Source: Streptomyces sp. GESEQ-4 (GTDB lineage Bacteria > Actinomycetota > Actinomycetes > Streptomycetales > Streptomycetaceae). Taken from it: DNA of 64,000 nt. The notes under the pieces were generated by a model. It saw only the letters and a program-made list of their open reading frames with translations, searched no databases and was not told the origin of the DNA. Positions 57,519 through 64,000 of the stretch are shown here, one piece after another (within the stretch, counting starts at the first letter, position 1; every line of letters begins with the position of its first letter). The DNA is taken from NCBI RefSeq assembly GCF_017948455.1, contig NZ_JAFFSU010000007.1, forward strand, positions 1-64,000. Direction: 5' to 3'. Both the position numbers and the translations under genes were made by a program.

Positions 57519-58421
57519 GTGAGGATCAAGCGCACCACCCCCCGCAGCGGTATTCAGAGACGGACCCGGCTGATCGCCGTCAGTACCGGTCTCGTGGCCG
57601 CAGCCGCGATCGCGATCCCCAACGCGAACGCCGCAGACCCCACCACGTTCAGCGCCTCCCAGCTCAAGAGCGCCGGCTCCTCGGTGCTCAAGGCTGACAT
57701 CCCCGGCACCGCCTGGGCCGTCGACGCGAAGACCAACCGGGTCGTCGTCACCGTCGACAGCACGGTCTCCAAGGCCGAGATAGCCAAGATCAAGGAGCAG
57801 GCGGGCGCCAACGCCTCCGCGCTCACCATCAAGCACGCCCCGGGCAAGTTCCAGAAGTTCATCCAAGGCGGCGACGCCATCTATGCGAGTAGCTGGCGCT
57901 GCTCGCTCGGCTTCAACGTCCAGAACAGCAGCGGCCAGCAGTTCTTCCTGACCGCCGGTCACTGCACCGACGGCGCGGGCACCTGGTACTCCAACTCCGG
58001 CCGCACCACGGTCATCGGCTCGACCGCCGGCTCCAGCTTCCCGGGCAACGACTACGGCATCGTGCGCTACTCCGGGTCCGTCAGCCGTCCCGGCACCGCG
58101 AACGGCGTGGACATCACCCGCGCGGCCACGCCCAGCGTGGGCACCACCGTCATCCGCGACGGCTCCACCACCGGTACGCACAGCGGCCGGGTCACCGCCC
58201 TCAATGTGAGCGTCAACTACGGCGGCGGCGACGTCGTCGGCGGCCTGATCCAGACCACCGTCTGCGCCGAACCCGGCGACTCCGGCGGTTCGCTCTACGG
58301 CAGCAACGGCACCGCGTACGGTCTGACCTCCGGCGGCAGCGGCAACTGCTCCTCCGGCGGCACGACCTTCTTCCAGCCGGTCACGGAGGCCCTGAGCGCC
58401 TACGGCGTCAGCGTCTACTAG
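57519..58421 (+). CDS. Secreted S1 serine protease (streptogrisin type)
   Basis: The 300-residue preproprotein has a signal peptide ([22 protein letters not shown]), a pro-region of about 80 residues and a chymotrypsin-like mature enzyme (from about residue 115). The catalytic residues are in TAGHC, NDYGIV and GDSGGS, and three cysteine pairs fit the streptogrisin pattern. The GTG has GTGGAGG eight bases upstream. A perfect hairpin terminates it. It shares the pro-region motif [13 protein letters not shown] with the second protease of this window. Confidence 0.92.
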   Translation: MRIKRTTPRSGIQRRTRLIAVSTGLVAAAAIAIPNANAADPTTFSASQLKSAGSSVLKADIPGTAWAVDAKTNRVVVTVDSTVSKAEIAKIKEQAGANASALTIKHAPGKFQKFIQGGDAIYASSWRCSLGFNVQNSSGQQFFLTAGHCTDGAGTWYSNSGRTTVIGSTAGSSFPGNDYGIVRYSGSVSRPGTANGVDITRAATPSVGTTVIRDGSTTGTHSGRVTALNVSVNYGGGDVVGGLIQTTVCAEPGDSGGSLYGSNGTAYGLTSGGSGNCSSGGTTFFQPVTEALSAYGVSVY

Positions 58422-58491
58422 ACCGCCCGGCGGATACACCCAGCCGCCTCGCACCACCGCACTCCCATGGCACCACCTGCAGCCGGCAGCA

Positions 58492-58529
58492 GGCGAGCCC
58501 CCGCACGCACCCGCGTGCGGGGGCTCGCC
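58492..58529 (+). terminator. Terminator after the first protease gene
   Basis: GGCGAGCCCCCGCACGC and its exact complement flank an ACCC loop, 70 bases after the stop. It lies between convergent genes and may serve both. Confidence 0.86.
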
Positions 58530-58589
58530 GTCGTGCAGGGAACATGCGGGAGAGGAACGGCAGTTGGAGTGGAGCCCGGGCCCACAGGA

Positions 58590-59504
58590 TCACGACGCCC
58601 TGGACTCCGGTGTGGCGCACAGCCAGTCCAGTACGGCGGGCAGGGCCTTCAGCGCTCCGAAGTGACCGGCGTCCGGGTCCAGGACGGGGCGGGCCCGGGG
58701 GATGCGGTCCGCGAGCCACTTGAAGTGGCCCACGGGGGAGAAGGTGTCGAGGGCGCCGTGCCAGAGCAGCACCGGGCGGGTGATGGCCGCCGGGTCGAAG
58801 CCCCAGCTGCTGAGCAGGGCGAGGTCGTCGTCGAGCCAGCCGTACGCCGAGGTGCGCAGCGACTCGCGGTAGTCCCGCAGCAGCATGTCGCCGATGGCCG
58901 GGTCCGAGATGATCCGCCGGTCGGAGTCGGTGAGCCCGTCGCGGATGGAGACCAGCAGCTGGGCCGGATCGCTGCGGATGGCGGCGGCGCGCGCGGCCAG
59001 CCGGTCGGCGTGGTCCAGCGGATCGGTGAGGGCTCGGGTGAAGTCCTCGACCTTCGAGAGGGCCATGCCCTCGAACCAGCTCAGTCCAGCGGTGTTCGGC
59101 GGTGCGGGGCACCCGAGCGCCGCCGTACGCCGCACCCGCGCCGGCAGCAGCGCGGCGCAGGCCAGCGCGTGCGGGGCGCCGCCCGAGTGGCCGAGGACGG
59201 CGAACCGGTCGAGCTTGAGAGCGTCCGCCAGCCTGGCCACGTCCCGGGCCGCGTCGGCCACCCGGCGTCCCGGCCGGCGGTCCGAATCGCCGTAGCCGGG
59301 ACGGTCGTAGAAGATGAACCGCGTGCCGGGGCGCGCGGTGAGGACGTCCTCCGGCACCGTGCCCCGGCGGCTGCCCGGGGTGCCATGCAGCAGCACCACC
59401 GGCGTGCCGTCCGGATCTCCTCGCTCCGCCACCGTCAGCCATCGGCCGTCCCGCATCCGTACGCCGTCGACCACCTGCGTCCTCCGTCTCCCCAACGCGA
59501 ACAT
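58590..59504 (-). CDS. Alpha/beta hydrolase
   Basis: The 304-residue enzyme has oxyanion motif LLHGTPGSRRG, FYDRPGYGDSDR, nucleophile elbow GHSGGAPHALA, a late acid (LLWHGALDTFSP) and the catalytic histidine in DAGHFGAL. The order is that of esterases, epoxide hydrolases or haloperoxidase-like enzymes; the substrate is unknown. No signal peptide. It diverges from the SPFH gene with a 58-base gap. Confidence 0.88.
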   Translation of the reverse strand: MFALGRRRTQVVDGVRMRDGRWLTVAERGDPDGTPVVLLHGTPGSRRGTVPEDVLTARPGTRFIFYDRPGYGDSDRRPGRRVADAARDVARLADALKLDRFAVLGHSGGAPHALACAALLPARVRRTAALGCPAPPNTAGLSWFEGMALSKVEDFTRALTDPLDHADRLAARAAAIRSDPAQLLVSIRDGLTDSDRRIISDPAIGDMLLRDYRESLRTSAYGWLDDDLALLSSWGFDPAAITRPVLLWHGALDTFSPVGHFKWLADRIPRARPVLDPDAGHFGALKALPAVLDWLCATPESRAS

Positions 59505-59562
59505 CCCGGATTACCGTCGAAGTACACACCTTGTGCGCCCGATTCGGACCCTGGGGGCCGTG

Positions 59563-60432
59563 ATGGTCGAGGAGCTGGTGGCGGCGGGCGTCTCGCTCGC
59601 GTCGGTCGGAGCGGTGTACGTGATGTCGGCGGCGCGGGTCGTCAAACAGTACGAACGCGGGGTGGTGTTCCGGCTCGGCAGGCTGAAATCCGATGTGCGC
59701 GGGCCCGGGTTCACGATGATCGTTCCGTTCGTGGACAAGCTCCGCAAGGTCAACCTGCAGATCGTGACGATGCCCGTGCCCGCGCAGGAGGGCATCACCC
59801 GGGACAACGTCACGGTGCGGGTGGACGCCGTCGTCTACTTCAAGGTCGTCGACGCGGCCGATGCCATCGTGCAGGTCGAGGACTACCGCTTCGCGGTCTC
59901 ACAGATGGCGCAGACCTCGCTGCGCTCCATCATCGGCAAGAGCGACCTGGACGATCTGCTCTCCAACCGCGAAAAGCTCAACCAGGGCCTGGAGTTGATG
60001 ATCGACAGCCCGGCGATCGGCTGGGGCGTGCAGATCGACCGCGTCGAGATCAAGGATGTGTCGCTGCCCGAGACCATGAAGCGCTCCATGGCCCGGCAGG
60101 CGGAGGCCGACCGGGAGCGGCGGGCCCGGGTCATCAACGCCGACGCCGAGCTCCAGGCGTCCAAGAAGCTCGCCGAGGCCGCCCAGCAGATGGAGGCCAC
60201 GCCTTCCGCCCTGCAACTGCGGCTGCTCCAGACGGTGATGGCGGTCGCCGCCGAGAAGAACTCAACGCTCGTGCTGCCCATCCCGGTGGAACTGCTGCGC
60301 TTCCTGGAGAAGGCGCCGGGACAGGCGCCGTCGGCCCCCGCGATGGCCCCGCCGCCGGCGCAGGAACAACTGCCGCCCGCCGAAACGCGCTTGGATCCCG
60401 ACCCTGGAGGGTCGATTTCAAGACAGGACTAG
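59563..60432 (+). CDS. SPFH/band-7 membrane protein (slipin/stomatin type)
   Basis: The 289-residue protein has one N-terminal membrane segment (LVAAGVSLASVGAVYVMSA). An SPFH domain follows (KQYERGVVFRLGRLKSDVRGPGFTMIVPFVDKL, QEGITRDNVTVRVDAVVYF), then a coiled-coil-rich helix (EADRERRARVINADAELQASKKLAEAAQQM) and a proline tail. Such proteins form oligomers in membrane microdomains; slipins often pair with an NfeD protease, which is not seen here. ATG 59563 is chosen over the adjoining GTG 59560. Confidence 0.88.
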   Translation: MVEELVAAGVSLASVGAVYVMSAARVVKQYERGVVFRLGRLKSDVRGPGFTMIVPFVDKLRKVNLQIVTMPVPAQEGITRDNVTVRVDAVVYFKVVDAADAIVQVEDYRFAVSQMAQTSLRSIIGKSDLDDLLSNREKLNQGLELMIDSPAIGWGVQIDRVEIKDVSLPETMKRSMARQAEADRERRARVINADAELQASKKLAEAAQQMEATPSALQLRLLQTVMAVAAEKNSTLVLPIPVELLRFLEKAPGQAPSAPAMAPPPAQEQLPPAETRLDPDPGGSISRQD

Positions 60433-60710
60433 TCCTCACAGACAGCACATGAATTACCCGCTCGTAGTGTTTGCAGCGCGAACACACCAGGGGTGACTGT
60501 GCACGGTCAAGACGAAGGGGCGTGCAACCGCGTTCTACGCGCGTCCGGAAGTCGACCTTGTGTGCCCCCTGTAAGCCTCGGGATAGTGAACCTTGTTCAA
60601 CCGGCACGGACGCGGCGCTTTTTGCTGTACGTCGTCCCCCGTGCCGTACGCCTTCCGGTTCGCCAGGCCCCCACAGCCTGTCGGACCGACCCCCCACAGG
60701 AGGACGTAAG
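60433..60710 (+). other. 278-base upstream region of the second protease gene
   Basis: A small palindrome TGAAC-CTT-GTTCA (60587-60599) lies 112 bases before the start. No exact AdpA site was found, only a near miss GTTCGCCAGG around 60657. A ribosome site AGGAGGAC precedes the TTG. Confidence 0.45.
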
Positions 60711-61793
60711 TTGAAGCACCGACGCATACCCAAGCGGCGTGCCGCCGTGGCAGGTGCGGGCATCGCCGCACTCGTAGCCGCGGGTGTCACCTTGCAGACT
60801 GCGAACGCCAGCGAGAGCACGGAGAACTCCGCGCCCGAGACGCTCTCGGTCACCGCGGCCGGAAAGCTCGCCTCGACGCTGGGCAAGACGCTCGGCACCG
60901 ACGCGGCCGGCACCTACTACGACGCGCAGGCGAAGAGCCTCGTCGTCAACGTGCTCGACGAGGCCGCCGCGCAGACCGTCGAGGAGGCCGGCGCCAAGGC
61001 CAGAGTCGTGGCGAACTCCCTCGCCGAGCTCAAGAGCGCCCGGACCACCCTGAAGCAGGACGCGACCATCCCGGGCACCTCCTGGATGACCGACCCGGCC
61101 ACCAACAAGGTCGTCGTCACCGCCGACCGCACGGTCTCCAAGGCCGAGTGGGCCAAGCTGACCAAGGTCGTCGACGGGCTCGGCGCCAAGGCGGAACTCA
61201 AGCGCACCAAGGGTGAGTTCAAGCCCTTCATCGCGGGCGGTGACGCCATCACCGACGGCAGCGGGCGCTGCTCGCTCGGCTTCAACGTCGTCAAGGGCGG
61301 CGAGCCGTTCTTCCTGACCGCCGGTCACTGCACCGAGGGCATCACGAACTGGCAGGACTCGGACGGCAACGAGCTGGGCGCCAACGAGGTCTCCAGCTTC
61401 CCGGACAACGACTACGGCCTGGTCAAGTACTCGGCCGACGTCGAGCACCCGAGCGAGGTCAACCTCTACAACGGCTCCACGCAGGCCATCGCGGGCGCTT
61501 CCGAGGCCACCGTCGGCATGGAGGTCACCCGCAGCGGCTCGACCACGCAGGTGCACGACGGCACGGTCACCGGCCTGGACGCCACCGTGAACTACGGCAG
61601 CGGCGACATCGTCAACGGCCTGATCCAGACCGACGTCTGCGCCGAGCCCGGTGACAGCGGCGGCTCGCTGTTCTCCGGCGACCAGGCGATCGGCCTCACG
61701 TCCGGCGGCAGCGGTGACTGCACGTCCGGCGGGGAGACGTTCTTCCAGCCGGTGACCGAGGCGCTGTCTGCCACGGGCACGGAGATCGGCTGA
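60711..61793 (+). CDS. Secreted S1 serine protease with alpha-lytic-type prodomain
   Basis: The 360-residue preproprotein has a signal peptide ([23 protein letters not shown]), a prodomain of about 140 residues ([21 protein letters not shown]) and a mature chymotrypsin fold with TAGHC, NDYGLV and GDSGGS. It resembles streptogrisin D-like enzymes. Translation starts at TTG 60711 with AGGAGGAC six bases upstream; longer frames do not have a signal peptide at the start. The mature half is clearly related to the 57519 protease, though the prodomain is longer. Confidence 0.92.
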   Translation: MKHRRIPKRRAAVAGAGIAALVAAGVTLQTANASESTENSAPETLSVTAAGKLASTLGKTLGTDAAGTYYDAQAKSLVVNVLDEAAAQTVEEAGAKARVVANSLAELKSARTTLKQDATIPGTSWMTDPATNKVVVTADRTVSKAEWAKLTKVVDGLGAKAELKRTKGEFKPFIAGGDAITDGSGRCSLGFNVVKGGEPFFLTAGHCTEGITNWQDSDGNELGANEVSSFPDNDYGLVKYSADVEHPSEVNLYNGSTQAIAGASEATVGMEVTRSGSTTQVHDGTVTGLDATVNYGSGDIVNGLIQTDVCAEPGDSGGSLFSGDQAIGLTSGGSGDCTSGGETFFQPVTEALSATGTEIG

Positions 61794-61811
61794 CGTTTTT
61801 TGTAGCGCCGT

Positions 61812-61846
61812 GAAGTCCCGCCCCTTGTTCGAGGGGCGGGACTTTC
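61812..61846 (+). terminator. Terminator after the second protease gene
   Basis: AAGTCCCGCCCC pairs perfectly with GGGGCGGGACTT (61813-61844), followed by a short T run. Repeat copy 5 begins immediately after. Confidence 0.85.
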
Positions 61847-61884
61847 GCGCCCTAAGGGGCGCGGGGAACTGCGCGACCAGCCAC
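61847..61884 (-). repeat. Interspersed intergenic repeat, copy 5, with hairpin
   Basis: Hairpin GCGCCC-TAAG-GGGCGC (61847-61862) leads into the core in reverse orientation (61855-61884, ending GCGCGACCAGCCAC). It lies in the gap between two convergent genes. Confidence 0.78.
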
Positions 61885-61934
61885 GATGGTGCCGCAGACA
61901 ACCGACGACAGATCGCGGCACATCCAGCGGAGCG

Positions 61935-63071
61935 TCACCGCTTGGGCCAGTACCACAGCGGTTCGTCCAGTGGGCCCTCTCGGCCCGCCACCTCCGTCTG
62001 TCCGAACTCCTTGATCAGCTCTATGGAGTTGACGTCCAGGCGATGGCGTATCGCGCCCTTGGTCAAGGCGTCGGCCAGTGGTCTTGCGTGGGTGACGACG
62101 ATGATCTGGATGTCCTTCGTCGCGGTGAGGATCAGGTCGGCGAGTGGGGGGATCAGGTCGGGGTGGAGGCTGGTCTCGGGCTCGTTGAGGACCAGGAGGG
62201 ACGGTGGCCGGGGGGTGAGCAGTGCGGCGGCCCAGAGGAGATAGCGCAGGGTGCCGTCGGACAGTTCGGCCGCGGTGAGCGGGCGCAGCAGTCCGTGTTG
62301 GCGCAGGGCGAGTTCGAAGCGGCCGCCGTGGTTCATGACCTCGACGCGGCTGCCGGGGAAGGCCGCGTCGACCGCCTCGTCCAGCGCCTCGTGGTGACCG
62401 ACCTCGCGGATCGTCTGGAGAGCCGCCGCCAGGTCGGAGCCGTCGCCGCTGAGCACCGGCGTGCGGGTGCCGATCACGGCGGCGCGGGCCGGGGCGTGGG
62501 CGTCGGTGCGGACGTGGTCGTAGAACCGCCAGGATCTGATGAGTTCGCGTACCGCCAGTACGTCCGGCGCGTGCTGGGGGTCGGCCATTTCGCCGAGCAT
62601 GCTGTCGTACGGCCGTAGCGTCCCGTGCACCCGGGACCAGCCGCCGCCCGCGCCGCGCACCTTGACGGCCGCCCCCGCGCGGTCCGAGAGGACGGCGGCG
62701 GGGCGCAGCACCGGCCCGCTCCAGATGCACTCGCGCTTGATCTCCGGGTCGACGTCGAACATGGACGGCGGGCCTGCCGGGACCGGATACCCGAAGTCCA
62801 TCGCATATCCGAACTCGTCTCCCGAGAAGCCCAGTTGCAGGCTGACCGGGCTGGTCTTCTCGGGTCCCGCCCACAGCACCGACGGCAGCCCGCCCTCGCG
62901 CGCGAGAGCCGCGACCGCGCCGCCGCGCGCGGCCTCGGCCAGCAGCCGCAGGGCGCGGTACAGGCTGGACTTGCCCGTGCCGTTCGCTCCCGTGATCACG
63001 TTCAGTCTGTCCAGGGGCACGATCAGGCGACGCAGGGACCGGTAGTTCTCGACGGCGAGTGTGCGAAGCAT
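61935..63071 (-). CDS. AAA-family ATPase of the RecF/OLD-like type
   Basis: The 378-residue protein begins MLRTLAVENYRSLRRL, the usual start of this group. It has Walker A GANGTGKSSLYRAL, ABC-like signature region ELSDGTLRYLLWAAAL, Walker B LLVLNEPETSLHPDL and a downstream VVTHARPL. Relatives act in DNA repair or, with a TOPRIM or nuclease partner, in phage defence. There is no TOPRIM domain here and no nuclease gene beside it, so a solitary ATPase role is the safest reading. Confidence 0.87.
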   Translation of the reverse strand: MLRTLAVENYRSLRRLIVPLDRLNVITGANGTGKSSLYRALRLLAEAARGGAVAALAREGGLPSVLWAGPEKTSPVSLQLGFSGDEFGYAMDFGYPVPAGPPSMFDVDPEIKRECIWSGPVLRPAAVLSDRAGAAVKVRGAGGGWSRVHGTLRPYDSMLGEMADPQHAPDVLAVRELIRSWRFYDHVRTDAHAPARAAVIGTRTPVLSGDGSDLAAALQTIREVGHHEALDEAVDAAFPGSRVEVMNHGGRFELALRQHGLLRPLTAAELSDGTLRYLLWAAALLTPRPPSLLVLNEPETSLHPDLIPPLADLILTATKDIQIIVVTHARPLADALTKGAIRHRLDVNSIELIKEFGQTEVAGREGPLDEPLWYWPKR

Positions 63072-63111
63072 GTGTCCAGGCTGGCAGACGGGACTGACAA
63101 TGGCTTCTGCG

Positions 63112-64000
63112 TCAGCCTGCCGCCCGCCTCCGGCGGAACGTCGCCGCGGCCATCGTGATCGCGATGCCGGCCGCCGCCCACGCCGACAGCACCAGCAGCG
63201 ATGCCGTCGTGTCGTTGCCCTTGAAGTAGGCGATGGAGCGCGCCGCCCACGTCCCCGCGCCCGGCGGCAGGGCAGGGCCGATCGCCTGCCAGAAGGGCGG
63301 CAGCATCGGCAGCGGGAAGGCGCCGCCCGCGCTCGGGTTGCCCGCGATCACCACGATGAGGATCGCGAGGCCGACGCCGACGATCCCGAAGACGCCCTGG
63401 AGCGCGAGCGTGGCGGCCCCCACGGCGAACGTGATCAGCGCGCCGAGCCCCCAGAGGGCGGCCACGCTCCCGGGCAGGGCGCCCAGGATCGGCCCGACGA
63501 CGACCGCTCCGCCGAGCCCTCCGACGATCGACACCAGCGCCATGACGACCAGCCGGATCGCCGCGCGGCGCGGGTTGGCGGGCCGGGCGCCGGAGCTGAT
63601 CGCCAGGATCGAGGCGCACAGATAGCCGCCGACGCACCAGCCGACGACGAGGTAGAAGGACGACAGCCCGTCGAAGTCCTGGGGCGAGGCGGGGGCCACG
63701 TCGACGACCCTGACCGTGCGCTGCTCGGCCTTCTCCAGGGTGGTGGTGATCGTCTCCAGGGCGGTGGCGAGGACAGTGCCGCCGCCGGTCGCGACCAGGA
63801 GCGTGTCCGTCGTCCCCGCCGGGTCGATGATCAGCGCCCCGTCGATGTCCCGGTTCAGGATCTGCTCGCGCGCCGTCGCCGCGTCGGCCACCGCGCGCGG
63901 GTCCAGGGGTGAGCCGGGCAGCCGCTCCAGCCGGGTCACCGCCTGCTCGGCCGCGACCTGGGGTGCGACCACCCCGAAGGGCACGTCCTTGGGCTTCGGG
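63112..64000 (-). CDS. ABC-2/YhgE-like membrane protein, start outside the window
   Basis: The frame is open at the right edge. The visible 295 residues hold an extracellular-looking domain (DIDGALIIDPAGTTDTLLVATGGGTVLATALE) and then five to six membrane helices (FYLVVGWCVGGYLCASILA; IRLVVMALVSIVGGLGGAVVVG; AATLALQGVFGIVGVGLAILI). This resembles the DUF3533/ABC-2 permease group. No ATPase for it lies within view. The stop is 40 bases from the AAA ATPase gene start on the same strand. Confidence 0.78.
   Translation of the reverse strand, partial: PKPKDVPFGVVAPQVAAEQAVTRLERLPGSPLDPRAVADAATAREQILNRDIDGALIIDPAGTTDTLLVATGGGTVLATALETITTTLEKAEQRTVRVVDVAPASPQDFDGLSSFYLVVGWCVGGYLCASILAISSGARPANPRRAAIRLVVMALVSIVGGLGGAVVVGPILGALPGSVAALWGLGALITFAVGAATLALQGVFGIVGVGLAILIVVIAGNPSAGGAFPLPMLPPFWQAIGPALPPGAGTWAARSIAYFKGNDTTASLLVLSAWAAAGIAITMAAATFRRRRAAG

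Noticed and set aside
60587..60599. TGAAC-CTT-GTTCA palindrome as an operator of the second protease gene
   Set aside because: The arms are only five bases and it lies 112 bases upstream with no known regulator match; recorded in the region entry only.
61935..63071. OLD-type phage-defence system
   Set aside because: The ATPase lacks a TOPRIM domain and has no nuclease or helicase gene beside it, so a Gabija- or Septu-like system is not supported.

Overview
The window looks like a stretch of Streptomyces chromosome. GC content is very high with G or C in most third codon positions, many genes start with GTG or TTG, and gene ends are packed with ATGA/GTGA stop-start overlaps. Actinobacterial families recur (SCP2, mycothiol-type TIGR03086, Rpf, SepF-like, streptogrisin-type proteases). 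From memory, the order tlyA-nadK-recN-pyrG-Nudix-ald-parA-scpA-scpB-rluB-tyrA-cmk-plsC-der matches the conserved actinobacterial block known from S. coelicolor and, in large part, Mycobacterium. The right half is accessory material specific to Streptomyces. The species cannot be named from sequence alone.

Layout. 1-3.8 kb: the end of a HAD phosphatase gene, then an iron-siderophore ABC importer (two FecCD permeases plus ATPase) behind a DtxR/DmdR-type iron box. 3.8-10 kb: an SCP2 protein diverging from a small conserved gene, tlyA, nadK and recN, then a short MraY/WecA-like membrane protein and a glycosyltransferase. 10-16.2 kb: PucR regulator, F420-type LLM oxidoreductase, berberine-bridge-type oxidase, GH15 glucosidase. 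16.6-27.4 kb: pyrG, Nudix, a large P-loop/TPR protein, ald, then the chromosome-segregation operon parA-(RHH-like gene)-scpA-scpB-rluB.

27.5-33.5 kb is the first clearly accessory island. It holds a shrunken ECF sigma factor fused by overlap to a TIGR03086 gene; a NrtR-like Nudix regulator, an ADP-ribosylglycohydrolase and two RlaP-type nucleotidyltransferases (one broken); and a two-gene redox module (membrane protein with conserved histidines plus Tat-exported Rieske lipoprotein). 33.7-38.3 kb returns to core metabolism: chorismate mutase, prephenate dehydrogenase, cytidylate kinase, PlsC, Der. 38.3-41.6 kb: two lineage-specific hypothetical genes and two consecutive Rpf muralytic enzymes with LysM domains, the first behind a Crp-like site.

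41.5-47.4 kb is an unusual branched-chain-type ABC importer. LivH, LivM and LivG are one 936-residue polypeptide, LivF is separate, and the binding lipoprotein is divergent. Motifs suggest one intact and one degenerate ATP site. Further right are a WYL-domain regulator behind a near-perfect 27-bp palindrome, a solitary ctaD paralogue, an I78 inhibitor-like gene, a PAP2 phosphatase, a PIG-V-like mannosyltransferase, an MFS exporter, a glutaryl-CoA-type dehydrogenase, the SepF-like sflA, two secreted S1 proteases flanking an alpha/beta hydrolase and an SPFH protein, a solitary AAA ATPase and the end of an ABC-2-like membrane protein.

Three window-wide patterns stand out. Five intergenic copies of a 30-bp element are present (core GGCTkGTCGCGCAGTTCCCC), four of them with an attached GCGCCC hairpin. 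At least seven genes have a TAnnnT box 6-7 bases before the start codon and so are probably read from leaderless mRNAs. Strong perfect hairpins sit between most convergent or terminal genes. No tRNA, rRNA, CRISPR array, insertion sequence or prophage gene was recognised.
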